Of a stretch of 64,000 nucleotides of DNA, positions 8,975 through 18,701 are shown piece after piece. The notes beneath the pieces are model-generated. The model had not been told where the DNA came from. It ran no database searches and saw nothing but the letters and a program-made list of their open reading frames with translations. The DNA is taken from NCBI GenBank assembly GCA_965220245.1, contig CBDCPI010000008.1, positions 496,001 through 560,000 of the forward strand, written 5' to 3'. Both the position numbers and the translations under genes were made by a program. The first letter of the stretch is position 1; each line of letters begins with the position of its first letter. Source of the DNA: CBDCPI01 sp965220245 (lineage in GTDB: Bacteria; Chloroflexota; Dehalococcoidia; Lucifugimonadales; UBA3495).

Positions 8975-9935
8975 CTAGATGGCCCGTTCGGATTCTGCTC
9001 CGGGCATATTGCCGAAGCGGTGAGGCATCCCCGGGAACAGTTCCAGCTCTATGTGGCCTCCGGCGGCCCGGTACGCGGCCTCGAACTTCTGGGGAATGAA
9101 CAGGGGAATGTTGGAGTCATTGGTTCCCTGGATGATTATCGCAGGGGGCAGCTCCACCGCCTCTCCCCGTTCCAGGGCCTTCTGGGGGTTTCCTTCGTGG
9201 AGGCTGGCGTGGGCGGGAAAGTAGGACTCGGTAGGGCCTATAAACCGCTCGTCGCCAATTTCGCGGGCCCACAGGTAGCGGGCGTGGGGGTCGAGGACGG
9301 ACCAGCAGCACAGCATGAATCGCAGTGAAGCGTCCACGTCCTCTCCTCCGGGAAGCGGCAGCGCTGCATAGTGGGGGGCCTTGGGGCGCATCCCGTTTAG
9401 CACTACAGTATGGCCGCCGCTGGAGCAGCCCATGGCGCCCACCGATGCCGGGTCTATTTTGAGCTGTCCGGCTTGGGCCTTCATCCAACGGGTAGCATAG
9501 TTAGTGTCGACGATCTGGGCCGGGTAGGGGTGTTGCGGGGCCAACCTGAAGTCCGCGGCGACGACCACTATGCCGCTGGCCGCTAGTATTACAACGACAG
9601 TTTGTGGAAAAAGCTGGCTGATGCTTCCTGTCTGACTCCACGCCAGCTATCGTGGGAGCCTTGCGGCACTACGTCGCCAGGTTCAATTTCACACTAAAAT
9701 CACGCCGCCAGATAATCCGTCGTTGTAATACTAGGGCTAGGTTCATGGGATGGTCGTCGGAACGATCGTTCAGGAACCATCTGCCGCCGTGAACGTCCAG
9801 CAAACCCGGGAAAGGACCCTGGCCCTGGGGCTGGTAGATAGTGGCCTCCAGGCTGCCGCTCTCGTGATCCAAGTAGACCCGGTCGGTCATTTCGACGTCG
9901 AATCGGGCTGCCGGATTGTATCCAACGCTGTTCAT
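8975..9935 (-). pseudogene. Alpha/beta hydrolase-3 type esterase, split by an inverted-repeat element
   Basis: The N-terminal part (start 9935) has DRVYLDHESG and the oxyanion motif LDVHGGRW. The C-terminal part has VVVAADFRLAPQHPYPAQ, the nucleophile elbow GCSSGG, the acid region QGTNDSN and the base MPHRFGN. Removing the 144-bp element plus one CTAG copy (see 9583-9734) rejoins the halves in frame as NLALAASGIVVVAADF, so this was a complete hormone-sensitive-lipase/carboxylesterase-like gene. In addition, a TAG at 8975-8977 cuts the last helix; the frame behind it reads LMKGFIARQL, the normal family ending. Two independent lesions make it a clear pseudogene. Confidence 0.85.
9583..9734. mobile_element. 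MITE-like 144-bp inverted-repeat insertion with CTAG target duplication
   Basis: The ends are perfect 12-bp inverted repeats: TATTACAACGAC at 9587-9598 and GTCGTTGTAATA at 9719-9730. They are flanked by CTAG at 9583-9586 and at 9731-9734, consistent with a 4-bp target duplication; some IS5-group elements prefer such YTAR targets. The interior has no ORF, so it would need a transposase in trans. Excising it plus one CTAG restores the hydrolase reading frame, which is direct evidence of insertion. Confidence 0.8.
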
Positions 9936-10153
9936 GGTCTCTCCTTCGCAACTTACGGGCGCTCATTTCCAGAGAGTGTATGAGGCTCCGGACAGCGGAC
10001 CAGAGGTCCATATCAGACTTCTCCAGCCGTTTGGTCTGTGAATCTCTTGGCCAAGGCAAGGAATCGCTACACATGGGTTAAACTGGTGGCAAGACTATTT
10101 GTCCACAATCCTAACACCCGTGCGGCCCACGGCGAAAATCCCCAAAACTCCCA

Positions 10154-11290
10154 TTGGAGAGCAAAGTTTTGCCTAAGAGTGCCGACGTAGTTGTCATTGG
10201 CGCCGGTGTGGTCGGTTGCTCGGTCGGTCGCCTATTACCTGGCCCGGAAAGGGTCCAACGTGACTCTCTTGGAGCGGGAAGCCATCGGCAGCGGGGCCTC
10301 CGCTCACGCCACCGGCTCCCTCAGCCTGCTGGGCGCCGAGTTCTCCCCCGGGGAGTCCTTCCAAATTGCCCGAGAATCTTACTCTGAGTTTCGACAGCTC
10401 ATCCCCGAACTGGAATCCGCCACGGGTATGGACCTGCTCTACCAGCATCGTCCCTCTCTACGGTTGGCTCTGGACGACGAAGAAGCCGATCTGATTAAAA
10501 GCTTGATGGCCTGGCAGCAACCTCACATCAAGATGCACTGGATTGACGCCAGGGAAGTCCGCTCTATCGAACCCCGCCTTTCCCCTTCCATCATTATTGG
10601 CGCCGTGTATGAGGACGAGTCCGCCCAGTTGGACAGCTACCGCCAACCTGGCTCTGGGCCGGGGCGCCGAACTGAAGGGCGCCAACATCCTTTACCGGGA
10701 AGTAACCGGCCTTGCCACCAGTGGACCCACGATTTCCGGCGTTAAGACCGCCTCCGGGGACATACCCTGCGGCACGGTAGTGGTGGCTGCCGGCACCTGG
10801 CTGGGCTTCCCCCTTCCTGTCCGGCCCATGAAGGGAGAGCGCCTCTTGCTCAACTATCCCGGCGAACCCCTTCCGGTGCTGATCAGCTCTCCCAAGCGCG
10901 GCCACATGATCAGCCGGACCGACGGTTTCACCAGCGTCGGCAGCACCAGGGGCCGGGGCTATGACCAGAAAGAGCTTTTCTGGGGCGGGGAGTTTGCCGC
11001 CAGCCCGCGGAAACTGCCCGCTTGGAACTCTTCCAGAGGGCCATGATGTCTTTCCTGACCTGGAGCGTGCCGAGTTGGTTCAGCAACTTGCCGGTTCCCG
11101 TCCCCTGAGTCCCGACAGCAAACCTATCATCGGCCCGGTCCCCGGCAGGGAAGGCGTCCTCTTGGCTACCGGCCATACCACCAAGGGCATACACTTGGGT
11201 CCCATCACTAGCCGCATTATCACCGACTATATCTGCAGCGGTTCAACCCAGGTCGTCTCGGACTTGGCCAATTCCTCCCGGACCGCTTCG
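10154..11290 (+). pseudogene. FAD-dependent oxidoreductase (DAO/glycine-oxidase family), multiply frameshifted
   Basis: A TTG or upstream start leads into SADVVVIGAGVVGCSV, the GxGxxG dinucleotide fold. The protein then continues in a second frame (VAYYLARKGSNVTLLERE, HATGSLSLLGAEFSPGES), a third (KGANILYREVTGL, GTVVVAAGTWLG, HMISRTDGFTSVGSTRGRG) and a fourth (RPLSPDSKPIIGPVPGREG, LLATGHTTKGIHLGP). At least three shifts, near 10228, 10640 and 11000, separate the pieces. All family blocks are present in order, so it is a decayed but once complete amine/amino-acid oxidase-like flavoprotein. The 3' end is approximate. It is the last chromosome-like gene before the element-like region. Confidence 0.82.
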
Positions 11291-11572
11291 CAGATTTCGC
11301 CGACGCCGACTTCCTCCCAGCCGCCCAAGCCGTGGATGAATAACCCCCGTCTTTTGCGCCCATCTGTGCACTTGGGAATGTGCATAGCGGGAAACGAGGG
11401 CAAGGCGGTGCTTCATCCCGGTGCCTGCGCTGTTGTGAAATCGAGACCCCCCGTGCTCGAAACCGTTGGAGATACCGTGCATAACAGCATCTTTTGGGGC
11501 AGCCCGCCCTCTGTAATGGTAGCCGCTGGACGATCGACCTGAAGACCGAGGGGCTACAGGGATACCTCTATT

Positions 11573-12308
11573 TCAAAAACTGTACTGCTTACAGTACCGC
11601 TTGGCCCGGCATACCGGGCAGCGCCTTTCCGTCACCTCCTCGACCGGGTAAATCTGCCAGCAGGGGAGACAGTGCCACATCGTGCGGACCACGGCCTGCC
11701 GCCACCGCTTGGGGCTGGCCTTCTGCCGCACCAGCAGTTCCCGGAGGTAGTTCCCGGAGGTGTTCCCGTCGGCGCCGGCGTTCGGCCATCTCCACCCGGA
11801 CTTCCAGGGGAAACTCCGCTTCCTTGGGGCGGACCGGCGGGGGGATGCGCTCGCCGACCAGTTCCCAGAAGGCCCGGTCGCCGTGGCGGGGATAGCGGGA
11901 ACGGTAGATGCGGTACCTGAGCTTCCAAGGGAGGGTGACGTTGTCGTCGCTGCCGAAGAAGTTGCCCCTTTGGGCGTGGTTGACCGTGCTGGCCAGCTTC
12001 CTCTGCCCCTCCTCGGTGTTGACCTTGCCCGGCGTGTAGAACTCCGGGACCTTGGCGTTGATTTTCTCGTGGAGCTGGCGGGTGATGTGCCGGCGGGACT
12101 CCGCCCTGGTGATGACGGTGCACCAGCCGGTCCGGGTTTCGCCGGACCGGTCTTGGCGCTGGGACTTCAGGTGGGCCTTCAGGTGGACCAGCTGGGCCCG
12201 GTGGTCGCCGCCGGCCGCAGTAGGGGGCGCTTCCGGCGCTTCGTCGAGGGCCCTTGCCTGCATCGTTGTCTGCCCGGCTTGGCGGGGCACCTCGCGTTTA
12301 CCTGCCAT
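11573..12308 (-). pseudogene. Zinc-ribbon protein of unknown function, frameshifted by a 13-bp tandem duplication
   Basis: Starts at ATG 12308, overlapping the PfkB stop by 11 bp. The N-terminal two thirds (TGWCTVITRAESRRHITRQL, QRGNFFGSDDNVTLPWKLRY) match nothing I recognise. At about 11735-11760 the 13-mer ACCTCCGGGAACT (minus strand) occurs twice in tandem and shifts the frame; the frame then reads ELLVRQKASPKRWRQAV and ends with a zinc ribbon HCLPCW...RCPVCRAKRYC. With one 13-mer copy the gene would encode about 240 residues. A small hairpin with a T run (GTACTG-TAAG-CAGTAC) lies over the last codons and may terminate the transcript. Confidence 0.6.
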
Positions 12309-13113
12309 TCCGGTAGCCTCCGGCGTTCCGCTCCAACAACCCTGAGATGGCTTGGTCGACCGTCTCCCCGAGGTCCAGTCCCCGCGAGAGCGCCAGCACC
12401 AGGCCGGCGGTGGCGGCGTCCCCGGCCCCGATGAAGTCCGTGCCTGCGGGCGCCGGGACTGCTGGGTGGGTCTCGGCTGAACCGTCGGCATGGTGAATAA
12501 TCCGTCCCCTCCGGCCCAGGGTGACCATGACCGTGTTGGCCCGGAGCGCCCTGGGAAGCCCGGCATGGGATTCGGTCCCCAGATGGGCCATGAGTTTCCT
12601 GGCCTCGTCCCGGTTCATGGTGGCGAGCTGGTGTTCTCCGGTCTTGGCCATCCGGACCGCGAGCCCTTTGGATGTGGCGTTCACCGCGAGGTTGGGCGCC
12701 AGCTTCCTGGCCGCCTGGAGGTCCTGCGGCATGATGTTGAGGCTTATCAGGGTCCAGTCGTGTTCCGGGGCCAGTTCGGTTATCTGCTTTTGAAGCCCGC
12801 CCATCCTGGGCCAGGAGCCGCTGGCCCGCACCGGTCCGCCGCGGCGGGTGATGATCTCGGCCCAGCCGGCCCAGACCCGGGCCGGCTGTCCCGGGACGAC
12901 TATGGGAGTCATCCCGTGTTTCTCAAGGTCTGCCTGGATCTGCCGGGCGGCGTCGCCCTGGGGTGCGGTGGTGAGGAGGGTGACTCTGGCCCCGGTCAGG
13001 GCCAGTTCCCGGGCCATGATGGCGCCGACGCCGCCGGTATGCTGGCGCTGGGCGCCGTCCTGGGAGCGGATGATGGTCTCGGTGAGGGCGTTTCCCACGA
13101 CGAGGTAGCTCAT
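12298..13113 (-). CDS. PfkB-family carbohydrate/nucleoside kinase
   Basis: 271 residues, slightly short for ribokinase-like kinases. The N-terminal GGVGAIMARELALTGARVTLL matches the substrate-side glycine motif, and TDFIGAGDAATAGLVLAL near the C-terminus is the PfkB signature 2 with the catalytic Asp and anion hole. It likely phosphorylates a sugar or nucleoside using ATP; the substrate cannot be told. AGGAG eight bases before ATG 13113 fixes the start. It is the first gene of an element-like region and overlaps the start of the zinc-ribbon gene by 11 bp, so the two were co-translated. Confidence 0.85.
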   Translation of the reverse strand: MSYLVVGNALTETIIRSQDGAQRQHTGGVGAIMARELALTGARVTLLTTAPQGDAARQIQADLEKHGMTPIVVPGQPARVWAGWAEIITRRGGPVRASGSWPRMGGLQKQITELAPEHDWTLISLNIMPQDLQAARKLAPNLAVNATSKGLAVRMAKTGEHQLATMNRDEARKLMAHLGTESHAGLPRALRANTVMVTLGRRGRIIHHADGSAETHPAVPAPAGTDFIGAGDAATAGLVLALSRGLDLGETVDQAISGLLERNAGGYRNGR

Positions 13114-13222
13114 GGAGTTTCTCCTGTTCGTGCATGGTAGTCCGGCGCGGGCCGGGCCTGCTTTGTGTCCGGCCCGCCCGCTGTTTCCGGCTGCATTCGG
13201 GCAGGGGCGGGCACACGGCTTT

Positions 13223-13266
13223 TGGGAAACGGGGCCGCCTACGGCATTCCTGGGGCTTCAGCCGGG
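13223..13266. repeat. Dispersed repeat copy 1 (partner at 18216-18277)
   Basis: GGGAAACG, then GGCCGCCTACGGC, then TTCAGCCGGGCG recur at 18216-18277 in the same orientation with a longer middle. Both copies lie in non-coding sequence on either side of the FN3 block. Function unknown. Confidence 0.5.
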
Positions 13267-13413
13267 CGTTTGTTGTGTCCGGCGACGTTGTGGCGGCTCT
13301 CGCAATCAGAGGGTTAAGCTGATGGGCGGAAGGTCCGTTACCCGCTATCTCTTGGACCCGGCGCCGAACCCGGTTTTCGCTTGGTCATCCTCGAACTCCC
13401 GGTGGAACGGCTT

Positions 13414-13713
13414 TCAGGCCGGGCAGTTCTCCGGATGTTCCGGTGTGGCTCCGGTGTGGCCTTGTCCCTCTTCTTTCCGGGTTTCCCGTGGACCCCGCTG
13501 CGGACTTTCTCCGATGTCCATCTCCCGCATGTCGGGGTCCGCCCTGGTCTGCTCCGCGTAGTAGCCGCTCCTGAGCCTTCGGCTCAGGGTGTCTTCCGCG
13601 CCGTCCTCTTCCCTCCGCGGCAGGAAGCACTTCCGGCACTCCGCTATCCGGAGGTTGCCCACGTGGGCCGCGGCCTCCCAGCTGTGCCGGCACGCCGGCG
13701 TGTCCGCATTCAT
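13414..13713 (-). CDS. Small Cys/His protein, unknown function
   Basis: 99 residues, ATG 13713 preceded by AAGGAG. The N-terminal third contains ACRHSWEAAAHVGNLRIAEC and then RKC, a Cys-His-Cys-Cys arrangement that could bind zinc; the rest is charged and low in complexity. No family is recognised. It stands between the PfkB gene and the large FN3 gene on the same strand. Confidence 0.5.
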   Translation of the reverse strand: MNADTPACRHSWEAAAHVGNLRIAECRKCFLPRREEDGAEDTLSRRLRSGYYAEQTRADPDMREMDIGESPQRGPRETRKEEGQGHTGATPEHPENCPA

Positions 13714-13810
13714 GTTGTTTTCTCCTTCCGGCCCCCGGGTTGTCCTGGCGCGGCAAGGCCCCGGAGGGGAGTCCCCGGGGCCCTGCTTTCTTCCCGTGTC
13801 CTGGTCCCGC

Positions 13811-16800
13811 CTATTCCTCGGGTTCGTTCCAGGCCTGGGCGTAGGCCGCCGGAGACGGCATGCTGACGCCGCTGGGATACGAGTCCCGGCGGGCCGCGAC
13901 CCCGTAGGCGTAGGCCTGCCCGGTTGTCATGCTGTCGTCCGTGTACGTCCGGGAGGTGTTCCCGGTGTTCACGACGAGGACCACGCCCTGGCCCTGGTCG
14001 ATCCTCCCAGTGTCTCCCCGAACGTAGGGCTTCCGGTAGATCCGGTAGCCGTTGATCTGGTCCGCCCTCTCCCGGGGCGCTGCCCAACTCAGCTGTGCCG
14101 TGCCTGAGTCCAGCATCCTGACGTGCAGCCAGGCGGGGGCCATGCCGTCGAACCTCCGGGGCTCCGGGACCGCTATGTTCCTGGGGTCGTTCCCCAGGGG
14201 ACCCCTCTCGTCAATCGCGTTCACGGCGATGACCCGGAAGCTGAAAGTCCTGCCCGTCTCGCCGGTGTTGAGCAGGTAGGTCCGCTTGGACCCGTCCGTG
14301 TACCGGCTCACGCTCCTGCCGCCCTGTTCGGTCCGGTATATCTCGTACCTAGGGGCGGGCCCGCCCTGGGGGTGGTCCCAGTGCAGTCTCACCCCGGCGC
14401 CTCCTTCCAGGTTCACTCGGACGTTGGGAACGGTTTCCGCCGGAACGGTGAAGTCCAGCCTGAGGCCCGGACCACCGGCCTTTGGCCTCGCCCCTCACGG
14501 CCCGCACCTGGTACTCGTGGAGCCGGTCTTCGCCGGTGTACTGTGTGAGGATGGACTTGCCGGTCCGTTCGGTCTCGGTCCAGTCCCCTCCGTCCACTCT
14601 CTGCCGGAACACGTACCCGGTGACTCCCGGCGACTCCGAAGCCGTCCAGGTTACGAAGAGCAGGTTGCTTGCGAACTTCTGGTACCTGGTCCGCTCCGGC
14701 GGCAGGGGCCCGGTGTACCGGGTGGCCGTGACGCTGTCCGTCCAGCGGCTGTTCCCGGCCTTGTTCTTGCTCCGTACCTGGTATTCGTAGGTTACTTCGA
14801 CCGTGGGTTCCGGGTGGGTGAAGGACGTGCTGGACTGGTTGACCTCCGTCCAGGCCCCACTGCCCTGCTGCCGGTACCTCAGGTCGTAGCCGTCGACGAT
14901 GCCGCTGGGCGGCGCTGTCCAGCTCACGCTGATGTTTTCCTCGCCGGCCTTCGCCGTCAGCCCGGCGGGAGTGAGAGGCAGGTTGATCCGCCTGGCGCTG
15001 GCAGCGGCGGTCCAGCCGCTCTCTCCGGCGCCGTTGTGGGACCGGACGCGGTACTCGTGGAAGACGTCAGCCAGCGGGGCGTCGTGGGTATACGCCGTCC
15101 CGTCTACCCCGGTCTGGTTCCATTCCTCCGTACCCTCCTGCCTGTGCTGCAGGTGGTAGCCGCCGGTCACCCCGGTCTCCGGCGCCGTCCAGCTCACGAG
15201 GACGTCCTGTCCCTGCACCGTGGCGGTGAGTCCGGTGGGCGGCTGGGGCGGGTTCAGTATCCGTGCCGTCACGGGTCCGGCCCATCCGCTCTCCCCGGCG
15301 GGGTTGCGGGTCCTGACCCGGTATTCGTGGAACACGTCCGGTACCGGGCCTGCATGGGTGTACGAGGTCCCGTCCGTCTGCACCTGGGTCCAGTCCCCGC
15401 CACCTTCCTGGCGGTGCTGAAGGTCATAGCCGTCCACCAGCCCCTGGGGCGGGGCCGTCCAGGTCACGGCTATGTCCGTCCCGCTGACCGCGGCCGTAAG
15501 GTCCGCGGGCATCTCGGGCGGGTCCACCCGGATGGCGGATGCGGTCTCCGACCATGCGGACTCCCCGGCGCCGTTCCGGGACCGGACCTGGTACTCGTGG
15601 GTCACGCCGGGCGCGGCGTTCTCGTGGGTGTGGGAGTTGCCTTGGCCCGCCTTCAGGTGTTCGATGACCTCCCACTCTCCGCCCGCGATGCGGTGGCGGA
15701 CGTCGTAGCCGTCGTTGTAGCTGTCCTCCGGGACGGTCCATCTGACGATGACGCTGGTCCCACGGACTTCCGCGCCCACCGACTCCGGGACCGTCGGCGC
15801 CGGTGTGTGGGTGTCGGAGGCTTCCTCCGACCAGGGGCCGTCGCCGGCCGCGTTGTAGACCTGCACCCGGTAGCTGTGTTGGACCGTGGGCTCCACGTCC
15901 GTGTCCATGTGGGAGACGGCGTCCGCGGCCAGGCCGTCCTGGATGGTGGTCCACTCTCCCGGGGCGGTCGCGCCCCGGGCCTGCAGCCTGCGGCTGACCC
16001 GGTATCCGTCCAGGTATCTCCCGGCGGGCCGGGTCCAGCCGACCCTGATGTCTCCGTTCACGGCTTCCGCCGTCACGCCGGCCGGCGCTCCGGGCTTGGT
16101 CATCAGGATGACCGTTCCGGTCTGGGCCCAGACGCTGCCGATGCCCAGTTCGTTCCGGGACTGGACGGAGTAGACGTAGGGGGTGTCGTGGGCCGGCGGG
16201 CCGGCGAACGGGTTCAGGGGGTCCGCTCCGTCGGCGTAGTGGAGCGAGTCCATGACGTGGACCATGGTCCACTGGGTCCCGTCGGCCTCCCGGCGCCTGA
16301 CGATGTACCCGTGGTACCTGGTTGTTTCCTCGGGGGCCGTCCAGGACACGCCGATGTGGTCCGTGTCCGCTTGGGCGGCCGGGTCCAGGACGGGCAGCGG
16401 GGCCCACACGCTGAGGGGTCCGGACTCCGGGCTGGCGTTGTCCGTGCTCAGGGTGGCGGCGGTGTAGATGTACGTCTCCCCGGCACTGAGGCCGGAGTCC
16501 GTATGGGCTGTGTCCGTGCTCCCGGTGTTCTCGACCAGCACCCGGGGCTGGGCTCCGGTGTCCTGCCGGGTGATCCGGTACCCGGTGATGGCTGGCCCCT
16601 CCTGGGGGGCGGTCCAGTCGAGTGTCACGGTCCCGTCGAAGGGATCGGAGGTGGCCGCCTCGTCCACGTCCAGGTCCGTGGGGGACGGCACGGGCCGCTT
16701 CGGCGTGCTGACGGCCGCCGTGCTGGCCGTTCCGCGCCCGATGCGGCTCACGGCCTCGACGTGGTAGGTATAGGCCGTGTTGAAGTCCGCGGTCTCGTCG

Positions 16801-17411
16801 GTGTGGAAAAGTCCGGCTCCTTCCGGCACCACCGCCATCTCCACGGGGGCTTCGTTCCCGGAACTCCGGCTCAGCCGGTATTCCGTCACCGGGTAGGATT
16901 CCTCGCAGGCTTGGGCCTGCGGTTCCGGGGCCGGGTCCCAGGTCAGGGTCACGTGGACGCTCTCGTGGCCCGCCTCCGGCGTCCTGACCGCGGCGCTGAC
17001 GTTTTGGGCTTCGGCCGGCGGGTCCGGGAGGCTGATGCTCGCCGCCGCCGAGGCCGGGCTGTCTCCGCCCGCAGACCTGGCGGTCACGGTGTAGGCGTAT
17101 GAGCTGCCCGGCAGGGCCGACTCGTCGGTGTACGTCGTGGCCTGCCCGGAGGAGTCGAAGCTCCGGCCGTCGGACCGGGACACGGTGTAGCCGGTGATCT
17201 CCGGGGCCTGGGGGTTGTCCCATCCCACCCTGACGCGGGCGTATCCGCCGTCCGGGAGGACCAGGGACGCGGTGGGGTTCAGGGGCGCTGCCGGGGGCCC
17301 TGCCTGCGCGGCGGCGTTCCCGGCGGCCGCGGCGATCAGGGCGATTAGGATGAGGGCTGCGAGGACTGCCGGGACTGTCCGGGGAATCCGGGTGCGTTCT
17401 GAGGTCTTCAA
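13811..17411 (-). pseudogene. Secreted multi-domain fibronectin type III protein (about 12 FN3 repeats), one frameshift
   Basis: A TTG start at 17411 behind GGAGAGGAGG gives a basic N-terminus and a hydrophobic signal segment (PAVLAALILIALIAAAAG, then AQA). About twelve FN3 domains follow, each with the W-x-P and GY-x-(V/I/L)-x-R pattern, for example VRVGWDNPQAPEITGYTVSR and VSWTAPPSGIVDGYDL. Ten are in the first frame; near 14460 the frame shifts and two more continue to 13811 (LHWDHPQGG, LSWAAPRERADQINGY). Total about 1200 residues with no anchor or enzyme domain. FN3 arrays of this kind usually mediate surface adhesion or glycan binding. It may be inactivated, or the shift may be an assembly indel; no slippery heptamer is seen. 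Confidence 0.78.
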
Positions 17412-17539
17412 GGGGCCTCCTCTCCTGATGGGTGGATATTTCCACCGTAGCCCAGGAGCCCCTTCTCCCGTTTTATCAAAATGGAACGGCCCGGTCCGGG
17501 GAAGGGGAATCGGACTCATCTGCGTGAGAACGCGGGCGC

Positions 17540-18010
17540 CTACCCTGGCTCCCAATCGGGGAGTTCCCCGTGGCGCCAGTACCGGGCCAGGTCCTTGCTG
17601 AAAACAAAGGCGGAATACGGGAACACGATGGTGCCCCAGATGAGCGCGAACGAGGAGGCGGACACCACCGCCAGGTCGAAGAACCGCTCGTCCCTGAACC
17701 CCAGGTAGGCGCCGCCGGTTACCCAGCCGCCGGCGAACACCGTCACCGGCATCAGGACCGCCAGGACCAGCATCCCTCTGCAGAACCGTTTGCCGAAGCA
17801 AAAGGGACGCCAGGAAGCCAGGATGAAGGTGAGGGAAAGGTACAGGACCAGCATAAGGTGGTGGACCCACACCTGCCAGGCTGGTGAGGTACGGACGTCG
17901 AACTCCAAGATGAAGACCAGGACGGCGACAACAACGGTCACCAGGGTCCCGGTGAATGCCGCCAGCTCGAGGGCGGACCAATTATTTCCCCAGTCTGGAC
18001 GATCCAACAT
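17540..18010 (-). CDS. Four-helix integral membrane protein, unknown function
   Basis: 156 residues from ATG 18010, which has GGGAGGT seven bases upstream; longer in-frame starts lack one. Four hydrophobic segments are evident (ALELAAFTGTLVTVVVAVLV, MLVLYLSLTFILA, MLVLAVLMPVTVFAGGWVTG, FALIWGTIVFPYSAFVF). No catalytic motif is seen. It lies upstream of the FN3 gene on the same strand. Confidence 0.65.
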   Translation of the reverse strand: MLDRPDWGNNWSALELAAFTGTLVTVVVAVLVFILEFDVRTSPAWQVWVHHLMLVLYLSLTFILASWRPFCFGKRFCRGMLVLAVLMPVTVFAGGWVTGGAYLGFRDERFFDLAVVSASSFALIWGTIVFPYSAFVFSKDLARYWRHGELPDWEPG

Positions 18011-18701
18011 GAAACTGACCTCCCTGTGGTTTTCGTCTTCGGGAACCCCGTCCACCCATCCGGAACCCGGCAAGGGACCCCCGTCAGAGGGAGCAGCACA
18101 TTCCCGGAACAATACTCTATGCCAAGTTGCCCAAGACACGTTTTGCATTGGGGGAACACGAGAACGGCACACATTCCCGCGCCGGGCTTCCCAGAGGAAG
18201 GAAGCGCTCCGGGTCTGGGAAACGGGCCGCCTACGGCCTTCTGTGGGCCTCTGCGGCGGTCTTCTTCAGCCGGGCCGGGGTGTCGCCCGTTGATGCCGGA
18301 AGCCGCCTCAAGTAGACTGGGGCCGTGCCGCGGAGTGGCTGGAGCCCGTCGTCCCGCCAAGCGGGTTGGACGCCGGACATAGCCGCGGTTTCTTGGTCCG
18401 GGTGCTGTGGTTCCGGTTCCCCGGGTCCATCTGCGGTCTGTCCCTCAAGAAAAGGGTATTGCCGGAAATTCCGGACCTGAAGGAAGACTGGGGGTTGATA
18501 TTGGACATGGGTGCTTCGGAAGGGCGCGGCAGCGAAAGTCACAGCGTCGCGGCGCCTTGCGAGAGGTCCGGAGCGGTTTTGCAGGAATAGGACCGGGAAT
18601 GCTCGTTGGCCCGGGGTGAAGCGGTTGCTGAGTTCAGAGACGTATACTGTGAAAATAGGGCTGCGTCGTAGACTGAAGTTTGGGTAAAGGCGCAGATAGT
18701 G
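18011..18701. other. Non-coding stretch: dispersed repeat copy 2 and putative CRISPR leader
   Basis: No convincing gene. The copy of the 13223 repeat lies at 18216-18277 and contains the small hairpin GGCCG-CCTA-CGGCC. The last 100-200 bp before the array (about 18590-18701) are less GC-rich and include GTATACTGTGAAAATAGG, suitable for a leader promoter, but this cannot be proven by eye. Confidence 0.4.

Noticed and set aside
14286..17102. A 938-codon + strand open frame
   Set aside because: It is antisense to the FN3 gene and has the Gly/Val/Arg/Pro shadow composition typical of GC-rich DNA.
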